A stretch of DNA of 64,000 nt, from contig NZ_JAIBKA010000010.1 of NCBI RefSeq assembly GCF_022603395.1, positions 124,001 through 188,000 on the forward strand. Reading direction: 5' to 3'. This DNA comes from Desulfoferrobacter suflitae (GTDB lineage Bacteria > Desulfobacterota > Syntrophobacteria > Syntrophobacterales > Syntrophobacteraceae). Shown here one piece after another: positions 36,250-44,943 of the stretch; position 1 is the stretch's first letter, and each line of letters begins with the position of its first letter. The notes below the pieces were generated by a model. It did not search any database. It had not been told where the DNA came from and saw only the letters and a list, made by a program, of their open reading frames with translations. The position numbers and the translations under genes are program-made.

Positions 36250-36888
36250 TCACTCGTTTTTGAAGTGCCGGGCGAGGAACATGCCAATCTTTGCCGACAA
36301 CAGCGCTTCATTGACCCCATAGAAGTGATCGCAACGGGGTAACAGCTCGACCTCGATCAATGCTTCGTCGACCGTTTGTTGCGCAATCCATTGGCGCAGA
36401 GAAGCCAACCTGCAGAAATCATCTCGATCGCCCAGGGTAATGAGACACGGGGTGGAAGGCAACGCCAGGTTTGCGAAGCTCAGAAAGTCCACCGGGGGTG
36501 ATACCAGAATCGTGCAAGCCGGAGACAATTGCGGTCCGACTGCCTTCAGGGCGACCCATGCCCCAAAGGAATACCCTCCCAAGCAGATCGTATCGAAACC
36601 TTGTTGAGAAAGATATGCAGCGACACCTTTGGTGTCTTCCGCCTCTCCTTCGCCTTCTCCATAGGACCCGCTGCTCCCTCCAACTCCCCGGAAATTGAAC
36701 CTCAGGGTACTCCACCCGCAACTTCTCAGCGTTTTCTGCATGGCCACCACCACTCCATTATCCATGTCGCCGCCATACAGAGGATGAGGATGACAGACAA
36801 TGGCGGCCGTTGACGGATTCTCTCCCCGGTCGAACAGACCCTCCAGCATGTGTTGCCCGGTGTCGATCATCAGGTTCCCTTCAGACAT
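36250..36888 (-). CDS. Alpha/beta hydrolase of the COG2945 type
   Basis: A 212-residue serine hydrolase. It has the group hallmark CHPHPLYGGDMDNGVV near the start, RFNFRGVGGSSGSYGEGEGE, the nucleophile in GGYSFGAWVA, an Asp in TLGDRDDFC and the histidine in RCDHFYG. The family is widespread in Proteobacteria and its substrate is unknown. Divergent from the patatin gene, with 124 bases between them. Confidence 0.88.
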   Translation of the reverse strand: MSEGNLMIDTGQHMLEGLFDRGENPSTAAIVCHPHPLYGGDMDNGVVVAMQKTLRSCGWSTLRFNFRGVGGSSGSYGEGEGEAEDTKGVAAYLSQQGFDTICLGGYSFGAWVALKAVGPQLSPACTILVSPPVDFLSFANLALPSTPCLITLGDRDDFCRLASLRQWIAQQTVDEALIEVELLPRCDHFYGVNEALLSAKIGMFLARHFKNE

Positions 36889-37012
36889 GGCTATCCTCTT
36901 GTATTTGATTAAAAATTACATTAGATGTAGGGCTGAATTAAAAATAGCATCGGTGGGATGAATGTTCAATCCGATGACGACCGAACGATTCGCTATGCTG
37001 CGGAGCTGATGT

Positions 37013-37969
37013 ATGCCGCGTCAATTGTTCAAAACCGCTCTGGCACTGAGTGGGGGAGGTTCGAGAGCGCTGGCTCATCTGGGGGCCCTGGATGAGATCG
37101 TCAAGCATCGCGTTCAGCTGGATTTGATCACCGGCACCAGCATGGGCGCCATCATTGGAGGCTTATACGCCTACTATCAGGACTTGCCAACGGTAACCGA
37201 CAAGCTGCGGAACTTCCTGGAAAGCGAACTTTTCATCAAAACCCTCGCGCTGGCCACCGAGAACGAAGCCGAAGACACCTCGGAAAACCTGGTCAGTCGA
37301 TTTTTGGGACTGTTCCGCAAGGGGATCTATTACACACATTCCATGGTCCGCTCGACTCTTGTTTCCGAGGAGCTTTACCTGGAGGTGATGAGCCGGTTGA
37401 TTCCGGATGACCCCATCGAGGGATTGCCCATACCCTTTGCCGCTGTTGCTCTGGACATTGTCAATGGCGAGGAGATCGTGTTGCGCAGGGGCAGCTTGCG
37501 CAGAGCAGTTTCTGCCAGCGTTGCCATTCCGGGAATCCTTCCCGGCGTTCGCTACGACGGACGCTGCCTGGTGGACGGCGGCTGGATAGACAACCTGCCG
37601 GCCACACCCGCCATTGCCATGGGAGCCCATTTCGTCATAGGAATTGATGCCTCCTCCCAGGTCGGCCAACTGGGACCTCTGCCCAATTCCGCCCTGGACA
37701 CTCTGCACAGGTGCAATGACATCACCCGCATGCACTTGAGTCAGGAAAGAGGAGCCTGTGCTGACGCATTGCTTGTTCCGCACCTGGGGCACCTCTACTG
37801 GGCGGATTTCAGCCGTGTGGAAAGCTGCATCGAGGCCGGCCACGAAGTGGTTCGAAAAAACATCGGCAGGATCAGAAGAAAACGAAAGTTGCGGCGCATG
37901 ATGACATTGAATGGCTCCGTCTATCCGGGACGCGCACCGGGATGGCGACGCCCTTTGATATTTTATTGA
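37013..37969 (+). CDS. Patatin-like phospholipase (RssA type)
   Basis: A 318-residue serine lipase-like protein. Patatin motifs are complete: the glycine-rich oxyanion segment LSGGGSRALAHLGAL near residue 13, nucleophile elbow GTSMGAIIGG near 42, and the Asp of the dyad in LVDGGWIDNLPA near 188. The C-terminus is very basic (RRKRKLRRMM), perhaps for contact with membrane phospholipid. Its 3' end is 2 bases from the convergent thiD end. Confidence 0.9.
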   Translation: MPRQLFKTALALSGGGSRALAHLGALDEIVKHRVQLDLITGTSMGAIIGGLYAYYQDLPTVTDKLRNFLESELFIKTLALATENEAEDTSENLVSRFLGLFRKGIYYTHSMVRSTLVSEELYLEVMSRLIPDDPIEGLPIPFAAVALDIVNGEEIVLRRGSLRRAVSASVAIPGILPGVRYDGRCLVDGGWIDNLPATPAIAMGAHFVIGIDASSQVGQLGPLPNSALDTLHRCNDITRMHLSQERGACADALLVPHLGHLYWADFSRVESCIEAGHEVVRKNIGRIRRKRKLRRMMTLNGSVYPGRAPGWRRPLIFY

Positions 37970-37971
37970 AA

Positions 37972-38784
37972 TCATTCAAAGTCTCGCCCGGCCAGCGGAT
38001 ACAGATCAAAAAAATGATGGACCGGACCCCGACCTTTGCCGATGGCGAGCCCCTTCTCAATGGCGCCCGTAATATAGTCCTTGGCCGACTCAACAGCTTT
38101 TTCCACCGAAAAGCCACGCGCCAGTCCTGCAGCTATGGCCGACGCAAAGGTACAGCCGGTGCCATGAGTATGCGGGGTATTATGGCGTACGTTGGCGAAT
38201 TTTATAAAGTGCTTTCCATCGTACAAAATGTCCATTGGAGCGCCTTCCAGGTGGCCTCCTTTGATGACCACATAACGAGGGCCGAAGTCTTTGATGATGC
38301 GGGCTGCCTCTTTCATGGCAGGGGCCTCTTCCACCGCCATGCCGGTCAATGCGGATGCTTCATGCAGATTCGGCGTAACCACCATCGCCAGGGGGAAGAG
38401 ACGATGAATCATGGTATCGATGGCCTCTTCGCGCAGCAGACGATCGCCGCTCTTGGCAATCATCACCGGATCGACCACCAGGTTTTCAATGGCGAATTTT
38501 TCCATATCGGCAGCCACTCTGGCAATGATGGGCGCACTTGAAAGCATGCCCGTTTTCACTGCATCCACTCCGATATCGGTAACCACCGAATGGACCTGCA
38601 TGGAAACAAAATCCGCATCCAGCTCGACGACAGCCTGCACTCCTACGGTGTTTTGAGCCGTCAGGGCAGTGATAGCACTCATGCCGTATACCCCGAGCGC
38701 GGCAAAAGTCTTGAGATCGGCCTGAATGCCGGCTCCACCCCCGGAATCTGAGCCCGCAATGGTGAGTGCTCGATAAATTCGCAT
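37972..38784 (-). CDS. thiD: Hydroxymethylpyrimidine/phosphomethylpyrimidine kinase
   Basis: Phosphorylates HMP and HMP-P to HMP-PP in thiamine synthesis. A 270-residue ribokinase-fold protein: ALTIAGSDSGGGAGIQADLK, ALTAQNTVGVQ, NLVVDPVMIAKSG and the catalytic loop NTPHTHGTGCTFASAIAA. Last of three thi genes on the strand (thiE, thiL, thiD); 144 bases separate it from thiL. Confidence 0.96.
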   Translation of the reverse strand: MRIYRALTIAGSDSGGGAGIQADLKTFAALGVYGMSAITALTAQNTVGVQAVVELDADFVSMQVHSVVTDIGVDAVKTGMLSSAPIIARVAADMEKFAIENLVVDPVMIAKSGDRLLREEAIDTMIHRLFPLAMVVTPNLHEASALTGMAVEEAPAMKEAARIIKDFGPRYVVIKGGHLEGAPMDILYDGKHFIKFANVRHNTPHTHGTGCTFASAIAAGLARGFSVEKAVESAKDYITGAIEKGLAIGKGRGPVHHFFDLYPLAGRDFE

Positions 38785-38928
38785 AGGATCAATCCCTATT
38801 CCTCTAGCTTTTCACTGTTATGGCAACATGTCGGCAGACTCTTCCCGGCCAATCCGAAAGACTAAAGGCTGCACCGGGCCGCCTGGAGTCTCTCCAAAAC
38901 GGCTGCAGAAAAGACCATTTGCCGCGCT

Positions 38929-39951
38929 TCACGGTGGCGCAAAATGATCCCATCCTCTTTTTTCCATCAAATAGGACAGCCTGCGGCCGTCCGGAAACAG
39001 CAGGTCAATGTCGCCCTGCGCAGCCGTTATTCGCCCTATCGCCCGGCAGGAAGTTCCTGTTTCGTTCACCAGCAGGCTCTCGATTGCGGCGGCCTGATCC
39101 GGGGAAGCGGTGAACAGCAATTCATAGTCTTCCCCGCCGGACAAAGCCCAGTCCAATCCTTCCACCCCTGAGGCCAAGGCCACTTGGGAACAGGCGGCGC
39201 CGACCGGCACCTGGTCGGCCCAGATTTCGGCTCCCACCCCGCTCGCCCTGCACACATGCTCCAGATCTGCCATTAAACCGTCGCTGACGTCCACCATGGC
39301 GTGCACCTTGCCGCAGCGGCCGAGCACCCGACCCTCCCGCAAGCGCGGCCGGGGGGTGAGGTGTTTCACCATAACCCGCTGTCGAACCTCTTGCGCGACT
39401 TTGAGGCGATCATCACGCAGCACCTCAAGACCTGCCCTGGAGTCTCCCAGGGTGCCTGTAACGAGAATCAAATCTCCCTGCTTGGCGCCGTTCCTGAGGA
39501 TGAGATTTTGCGGCTCTGCTTTCCCCATAAGGAAAAGATCGACCACCACCCCGCCGTCATTCTTGCTGACATTCCCTCCCACAATGGCGGCGGCGGCAGC
39601 CTCGATTTCTTCCAGCATGCCGCGGTACAGTTCATCGACAAAGCTCACGGGCCGGCTCGCAGGCAACGCAAGAGAAATCAGTGCCCACGCCGGAATTCCC
39701 CCCATGGCGGCAATGTCACTGACATTGATGGCGACGATTTTTCGGCCCAACTGATAGGCGGAAATCCTTTCGGGCAAAAAGTGCACGCCTTCGATCTGGA
39801 TGTCACAGGTGGCGAGCAGGTACTCGCGAGACCCGGTACGCAGGACCGCTACGTCATCGCCAACGCCGACCACCACATCGGGAGGTCCGGCAGGCAGGAA
39901 ACGGGCTATTCTGTCGATTAAACCAAACTCTCCAAGATCGCTTATCAGCAT
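38929..39951 (-). CDS. thiL: Thiamine-monophosphate kinase
   Basis: Phosphorylates thiamine phosphate to thiamine pyrophosphate. It is 340 residues with GVGDDVAVL and AINVSDIAAMGG (N-terminal AIRS-type domain), LVTGTLGDSRAGLE, DVSDGLMADL and SGGEDYELLF. Start ATG 39951 has gagagggg upstream. It acts directly after ThiE in the pathway; the thiE gene lies 56 bases upstream on the same strand. Confidence 0.96.
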   Translation of the reverse strand: MLISDLGEFGLIDRIARFLPAGPPDVVVGVGDDVAVLRTGSREYLLATCDIQIEGVHFLPERISAYQLGRKIVAINVSDIAAMGGIPAWALISLALPASRPVSFVDELYRGMLEEIEAAAAAIVGGNVSKNDGGVVVDLFLMGKAEPQNLILRNGAKQGDLILVTGTLGDSRAGLEVLRDDRLKVAQEVRQRVMVKHLTPRPRLREGRVLGRCGKVHAMVDVSDGLMADLEHVCRASGVGAEIWADQVPVGAACSQVALASGVEGLDWALSGGEDYELLFTASPDQAAAIESLLVNETGTSCRAIGRITAAQGDIDLLFPDGRRLSYLMEKRGWDHFAPP

Positions 39952-40007
39952 GAGCCCCTCTCACCCGACACGCCGCATACCTTAAAGAAAGCTGGTACGG
40001 ATCGCCG

Positions 40008-40670
40008 TCAACGGCGCTCCGCCTTGGCAGCCTGGATCACATGGCACAACGTTTGCGCGGCTGAAAATGGGTCGTCTGCGGACAGCACCGCAGAGACCAC
40101 ACAAACGCCCTGCACCCCGCTGCGAATCAATTCGGCCGCGTTGGATTGGTTGATCCCGCCGATGGCGACTACAGGCAGATGCGCCTCAGCCGCCAGCATT
40201 TTGATTCCATGCGGGCCCAAGGGAGTCTGGTGGTCGGGCTTGGTCGATGTGGCAAAGACGGGAGCCAGCGAGAGATAATCGGCCCCGTCCCGCTCTGCCT
40301 GCGCGATTTCTACAGCATTGTGCACCGTAACCCCGACCATCTTATCCTTCCCCAAAAGCCTTCGGGCAATGACGGCGGGCATATCCTCCTGGCCCACATG
40401 CACTCCATCGGCACCCACTGCAAGGGCAACATCGACCCGGTCGTTCACCAGGAAAAACGCCCCCAGTCGATGGCAAATGTCACATAATGCGGCGGCGGTC
40501 TCCACCATCTTTCGCGTGCCCGCCTGTTTGTCCCGATACTGGACGATTCCTGCGCCACCCTTTACGGCCGCCTCAACCGTTTGAGGGAGGGGGCGGCTTT
40601 GCGATAGGTTCGGATCGGTCACCAGATAGAGAGACCAGTCGACCGCTTTGCTCCTGCGCATGCCGTTCAC
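40008..40670 (-). CDS. thiE: Thiamine-phosphate synthase
   Basis: Joins HMP-PP and the thiazole phosphate to make thiamine phosphate. It is 220 residues, a TIM barrel with YLVTDPNL, AGIVQYRDKQAG, LVNDRVDVALAVGADGVHVG, GVTVHNAVE, and the pyrophosphate loop VVAIGGINQSNA. Its ATG overlaps the stop of the preceding pilT-like gene by 4 bases, coupling a vitamin gene to a motility-type ATPase gene. Confidence 0.96.
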   Translation of the reverse strand: MNGMRRSKAVDWSLYLVTDPNLSQSRPLPQTVEAAVKGGAGIVQYRDKQAGTRKMVETAAALCDICHRLGAFFLVNDRVDVALAVGADGVHVGQEDMPAVIARRLLGKDKMVGVTVHNAVEIAQAERDGADYLSLAPVFATSTKPDHQTPLGPHGIKMLAAEAHLPVVAIGGINQSNAAELIRSGVQGVCVVSAVLSADDPFSAAQTLCHVIQAAKAERR

Positions 40671-41863
40671 TCCCCGGCAAACCCTTTGGATTGGCCGATT
40701 CGTTCAGAGTATTCCTGGTCGATTTGGAGCCCTTCAATGTCGGTAGTCTTTTCCCCACGTGCGGCTTTGATCTGGTCTATGCCGCGCTTGACCACAGCTC
40801 TTTTGGAAGCATATGCCAGCGCCGTTTCCTCGGTAATGAGCCCGTGCTGATAGAGGTCGATAATGTTGTCGTCGAAGGTGATCCAACCAAACGGCCGGGC
40901 CTGCTGTATCATTTCGTAAAATGTTTTGCCTTCCGACTCACCATGGACAATTGCTTCCCGGACCCGCAGATTCGTTCCCATGATCTCGAGCGCAGCCACG
41001 CGCCCGGTTGCGCCGGCTTTGGGGAGCAGCCGCTGGGATACAACCCAGCGCAGACTGTCAGCCAGGCGGATGCGGATCAGTCGTTCTTCTTCCAATTCGA
41101 ACATGCCGATGATTCTGTGAATGGTCTGACCGGCATCAACCGTGTGCAGCGTGCTCAGCACCAAATGGCCAGTTTCCGCTGCACTCAGAGCAATTTCAAC
41201 CGTTTCACGATCCCTCATTTCTCCCACCAGAATCACCTTCGGCGCCTGTCGCAGAGCCGCCCGGAGTCCGTTGGCAAAACTATCGAAATCGAGGCCGAGT
41301 TCCCTTTGATTGAACGTGGCCCTCAGAGGCTCGTGGACGAATTCAACGGGGTCCTCCAGAGTGACCACGTGAACCGCTTTTTCGCGATTGATGATGTTGA
41401 GAACGGCCGCCAAGGTTGTGGATTTACCACTGCCGGTGGCACCCGTGACCAGGGCAATACCGTTCTTTTCCCGCGCCACTTCGCTGAGCACCGCGGGCAA
41501 GCCCAACTCATGCAAAGTCGGGACTTTGGTCGGGAGCTGGCGCATGACGATAGAATAGTTGCCGCGTTGCGAAAAAATGTTGACTCTGAAGCGGGCTCTA
41601 CCGGACAAATAATAGGAGACATCGCAGGAGCCATGGGTCAGGAGGTGGCGAATGCCGCGCCGATCATTGCCGACCAGGTTCAGCATCATCGTCTCGGTGT
41701 GATACGGGGTGAGCTTCTCGATGCCGAGATCTTGGCAAACGGCTTTGAGGAAACCGTCGACCTCCGCCTGCAGGGGCTTACCGACGGTAAAGTTTATGTC
41801 CGACAATCGCGGGTTTTCGTCGAGCATGCGGCCAAGGATAAAATCGAATTCTTTGCGCGTCAC
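40667..41863 (-). CDS. PilT-type ATPase (PilU-like paralog)
   Basis: Cytoplasmic AAA-like ATPase of the type IV pilus retraction family, 398 residues. It has Walker A GATGSGKSTTL, the aspartate box TLEDPVEF, Walker B ILVGEMRDRETVE and the His box ALSAAETGHLVLSTLHT. I chose GTG 41863 (gagg 8 bases upstream; TRKEFDFILGRML) over the 81-base longer frame. The C-terminus carries about 40 extra charged residues beyond PilT. It follows a second pilT paralog. A role as accessory retraction motor, like PilU, is likely but not proven. Confidence 0.9.
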   Translation of the reverse strand: MTRKEFDFILGRMLDENPRLSDINFTVGKPLQAEVDGFLKAVCQDLGIEKLTPYHTETMMLNLVGNDRRGIRHLLTHGSCDVSYYLSGRARFRVNIFSQRGNYSIVMRQLPTKVPTLHELGLPAVLSEVAREKNGIALVTGATGSGKSTTLAAVLNIINREKAVHVVTLEDPVEFVHEPLRATFNQRELGLDFDSFANGLRAALRQAPKVILVGEMRDRETVEIALSAAETGHLVLSTLHTVDAGQTIHRIIGMFELEEERLIRIRLADSLRWVVSQRLLPKAGATGRVAALEIMGTNLRVREAIVHGESEGKTFYEMIQQARPFGWITFDDNIIDLYQHGLITEETALAYASKRAVVKRGIDQIKAARGEKTTDIEGLQIDQEYSERIGQSKGFAGE

Positions 41864-42023
41864 CGAATGAACCTCGATTGGACCGTTGCGTGCCGGCGGA
41901 TCTTTCCCGCAAGCACATCGCTGCTGCACGATGGGCAGCAGCACCTATACTCATGGAGATCAATCGCCGGTCGGCGGTAAGGGCTGCCGCAATCGGCGCG
42001 ACTCCAGCGATGCCCCCCGGGCA

Positions 42024-43106
42024 TCAGACTTCGGTGAAGTCTGCGGGAGTCTCTGTCAAATAAGGCTTGAATTTTTCTTTGTCCACACACTTCATGTAAG
42101 CCTCATTGGGGTCAATTCGCCCCGCCTTGAGGTGAGCCATGATGCCATCGTCGAGAGTTTGCATGCCGTACTTTTTGCCGGTCTGGATGGCGGAGGGGAG
42201 TTGATGGGTTTTCGCTTCCCGGATCATGGCACGCACACCGTGCGTGGCCACCATGATTTCCAAGACCGCGATGCGGCCCTTGACGTCCACGCGTTTAAAC
42301 AGGGTCTGGGAAATGACGGCACGCAGACCATCTGCGAGAGTCGAGCGAATCTGCGGCTGTTCCCCGGTGGGAAAGACCTCGATGATACGATCGACGGTCT
42401 TGGCAGCACCGGTGGTGTGCAGCGTTGAGAAAACCAGATGACCGGTGGCAGCCGCTTCTATGGCCAGGCGTATGGTTTCCAGGTCTCTCATTTCACCCAC
42501 CAGGATGATGTCGGGATCCTCACGCAACGATGCTCTCAGTGCACTGGTGAAAGACTGCGTATGGGTGTTGATCTCACGGTGGTTGACCACACAGTTTTTG
42601 CTGGTGTGCACAAATTCAATGGGATCTTCGATGGTGATGATGTGGTCTTTGCGCTTGCGGTTGCATTCGTCGATGATGGCCGCGAGGGTTGTGGATTTAC
42701 CGCTGCCGGTGGGACCGGTCACCAGCACCAGGCCGCGCGGGAGCAGGGCAAGCCTGCTGATCACCGGGGGAAGCCCCAACTGCTCTACGCTCATAATGTC
42801 ACTGGGGATTTCACGAAAGACAGCGCCTATGCCGTTTTTTTGCCTGAAATAGTTGGCACGATAGCGGGCCAGACCGGTGATCTCATAAGAAAAATCGAGA
42901 TCCCCCGTTTCTTCAAAAATTTTGATCTTGTCCTCAGGGGTAATCTCATACAGCATGGACCTCAACTCGTCATCGTCCAGAACCTTGAATTTGACTCTCT
43001 CCAAATCGCCGCGAATTCGCAACACCGGCGCCTGACCGGAGACGAGATGCAGGTCGGAAGCCTTCTGTTCATGCATGAGCTTAAAGAATGCATCAATTCT
43101 GGCCAT
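42024..43106 (-). CDS. pilT: Type IV pilus retraction ATPase PilT
   Basis: Hexameric motor that retracts type IV pili in twitching motility. It is 360 residues, as usual for PilT. N-terminal PAS-like domain (EQKASDLHLVSGQAPVLRI), Walker A GPTGSGKSTTL, ITIEDPIEFVH, ILVGEMRDLETIRLAIEAAA, TGHLVFSTLHT, and the PilT-specific C-terminal AIREAKTHQLPS-type helix (MIREAKTHQLPSAIQTG). It is 160 bases upstream of the PilT-like paralog. Confidence 0.95.
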   Translation of the reverse strand: MARIDAFFKLMHEQKASDLHLVSGQAPVLRIRGDLERVKFKVLDDDELRSMLYEITPEDKIKIFEETGDLDFSYEITGLARYRANYFRQKNGIGAVFREIPSDIMSVEQLGLPPVISRLALLPRGLVLVTGPTGSGKSTTLAAIIDECNRKRKDHIITIEDPIEFVHTSKNCVVNHREINTHTQSFTSALRASLREDPDIILVGEMRDLETIRLAIEAAATGHLVFSTLHTTGAAKTVDRIIEVFPTGEQPQIRSTLADGLRAVISQTLFKRVDVKGRIAVLEIMVATHGVRAMIREAKTHQLPSAIQTGKKYGMQTLDDGIMAHLKAGRIDPNEAYMKCVDKEKFKPYLTETPADFTEV

Positions 43107-43132
43107 AAAAGGGCCCTTTCAGTTTGGTCTTT

Positions 43133-44119
43133 CTAGAGGAACAGCCAGTTCTTCAGTCGCTTATCAAGTCGTTTGAGCCCTAAGTCCTGAGCCATTTGCA
43201 GGGCTTCAGCATATTCGTCGTGGGTGATGCTTCTACCCATGTGAGGCTTTCCCAGGGCACCTCCACAAGGCCGGTATTGATCCATAATATTGAGGTAGGT
43301 ATTCTTGGAAATCTCACTGGCCAGAAATTTCAGTATCGGGCCGGTCCCGGCCAAACCGGAGGGCATGACCAGATGCCGCACCAGGAGACCGCGCCAGGCG
43401 ATCCCGCCCGCTTCCAATTGCAGATCGCCAACCTGACGATGCATTTCTCTGAAGGCTTGGCGCGCTCTTTCGGGGTAGTCGCGGGTGCCGCACATCTGGT
43501 CGGCCACCTGTGGGTCCCAGAACTTGAAGTCCGGCATGTAAATGTCCACAATTCCATCCAGCAGTCGCAGGGCCGAAACCCGCTCATAGCCTCCGCAATT
43601 GTACACCAGGGGCACCTTCAAACCCTTTTCAATCGCCTCGGGGAGCGCCTCGAGGATCTGCGGAATCACATGCGACGGTGTAACCAAGTTAATATTGTGG
43701 CACCCGCGTTTCTGCAGATCAAGCATGATGTTGGCCAGCTGTCCTGCCGTAACCGGAACACCTTCACCCCCGTGACTGATTTCATAGTTCTGGCAAAAAA
43801 TGCAGAGCAGATTGCAATGGGAAAAAAATATGGTACCCGAACCGTTGCTGCCGACCAAAGGTGATTCTTCGCCAAAGTGCGGTCCATAGCTGGCCACAAC
43901 GGCCAAACGTCCGGTGCGGCAAAAGCCCACCTGGTTCTGCACGCGGTTGACTCGGCAAAACCTCGGGCACAGGGTGCATTTGGCCATCCAGCGAAGGCTC
44001 CGCTCGATGCTCCGCTGCAACCGACCATTCTGATGTGCTTCACGGTAGGCGGCCGGCATTGGCTGCCTCCTCACGCCAATTGATTCGGGCCACTGATCGA
44101 GCCTTTCATACCATTTCAC
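43133..44119 (-). CDS. PflA-like radical SAM protein (COG1313)
   Basis: A 328-residue radical SAM protein related to pyruvate-formate-lyase activating enzyme. The 4Fe-4S motif is HCNLLCIFCQNYEIS (Cx3Cx2C), preceded by a second cysteine group (CTLCPRFCRVNR...GFCRTG) as in the COG1313 family. It also has LVTPSHVIPQILEAL and DIYMPDFKFWDP. The target is unknown; related genes often act on glycyl radical enzymes or in AMMECR1/MEMO-type clusters. It is 26 bases upstream of pilT on the same strand. Confidence 0.9.
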   Translation of the reverse strand: MKWYERLDQWPESIGVRRQPMPAAYREAHQNGRLQRSIERSLRWMAKCTLCPRFCRVNRVQNQVGFCRTGRLAVVASYGPHFGEESPLVGSNGSGTIFFSHCNLLCIFCQNYEISHGGEGVPVTAGQLANIMLDLQKRGCHNINLVTPSHVIPQILEALPEAIEKGLKVPLVYNCGGYERVSALRLLDGIVDIYMPDFKFWDPQVADQMCGTRDYPERARQAFREMHRQVGDLQLEAGGIAWRGLLVRHLVMPSGLAGTGPILKFLASEISKNTYLNIMDQYRPCGGALGKPHMGRSITHDEYAEALQMAQDLGLKRLDKRLKNWLFL

Positions 44120-44151
44120 AGGCGGGCCGTGCAGGCACCCTCAATACTATC

Positions 44152-44790
44152 TCACTCTTGTTCTTTGGCAAGGATAGCCACCTCAACGACTCCGTCAAGA
44201 GCCTTCTTGAACTTTCCGGCATCCTCTTCGGTTCCCACGATGGCTCCATAATGCATGGGAATCGCAGCCAAACTTGGCTTTATGGTCTTGGCGGCCTGCA
44301 CGGCCTCCTCAGCTGTCATGACATAGGTTCCGGAGACCGGCAGAAACGCGATATCTGCTTCAATCTCCTCCATTTCCGGAATGAGGTCGGTGTCTCCTGC
44401 GTGAAAATAGCGCACACCATCGAGCGTCACAACAAAAGAAAGCATCCCCGCTTTCTTGGGGTGAAAATCTTTGTTGACATTGTACGCAGGCCAGACCTCA
44501 ATACTCACTCCTTTCACCTGCAGGCGATCCCCCGGGGCAACGACCCGGATGTCGCCTTTGAGTTTTTTGGCTGAAGCGGCATCCGTGACAATCACTGTGT
44601 CCGGTTTCTGGATCTTTCCTACATCCTCTGAAGAGCAATGGTCGAAGTGTTCGTGAGTGATCAAGATGAGATCGGCGGGTTGCGTTGTGGATATTTGATA
44701 AGGGTCGAAATAGACCACCTGACTGCCCTCGATCCTTACCGTGTCATGACCAAGCCAGTGGATCTTTTTCAGGGCTTCTTGCAGATGCAT
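44152..44790 (-). CDS. UPF0173-type metallo-beta-lactamase-fold hydrolase
   Basis: A 212-residue protein with the metal-binding motif THEHFDHCS, HAGDTDLIPE, and a final histidine in AIPMHYGAIVGT, all consistent with a dinuclear metal site. It belongs to the group near UPF0173/YtkL, whose substrate is not known. The ATG at 44790 has a ggagga ribosome-binding site upstream. Confidence 0.9.
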   Translation of the reverse strand: MHLQEALKKIHWLGHDTVRIEGSQVVYFDPYQISTTQPADLILITHEHFDHCSSEDVGKIQKPDTVIVTDAASAKKLKGDIRVVAPGDRLQVKGVSIEVWPAYNVNKDFHPKKAGMLSFVVTLDGVRYFHAGDTDLIPEMEEIEADIAFLPVSGTYVMTAEEAVQAAKTIKPSLAAIPMHYGAIVGTEEDAGKFKKALDGVVEVAILAKEQE

Positions 44791-44943
44791 TGTCTCCTCC
44801 TTTTTGAAAAGGCAACACTTGCCGGCGACTTTTCAATTGGGTAACCTATTTTCCGATAACAACCTGCGGCAAATGCTGTCAAGTTCCGCACAGCCGGGGG
44901 TGGGCACTTCACATGCACGAACCTTGTACAAACCCGATACCTT

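Noticed and set aside
40042-40057. A sequence matching the sigma-54 -24/-12 consensus (tggcac-n5-ttgcg) on the plus strand
   Set aside because: It lies inside the thiE coding region on the opposite strand and no plus-strand gene follows, so it is probably chance.
40487-41980. A 497-codon open frame on the plus strand
   Set aside because: Antisense to thiE and the PilT-like gene, which have intact motifs; its translation resembles no family.
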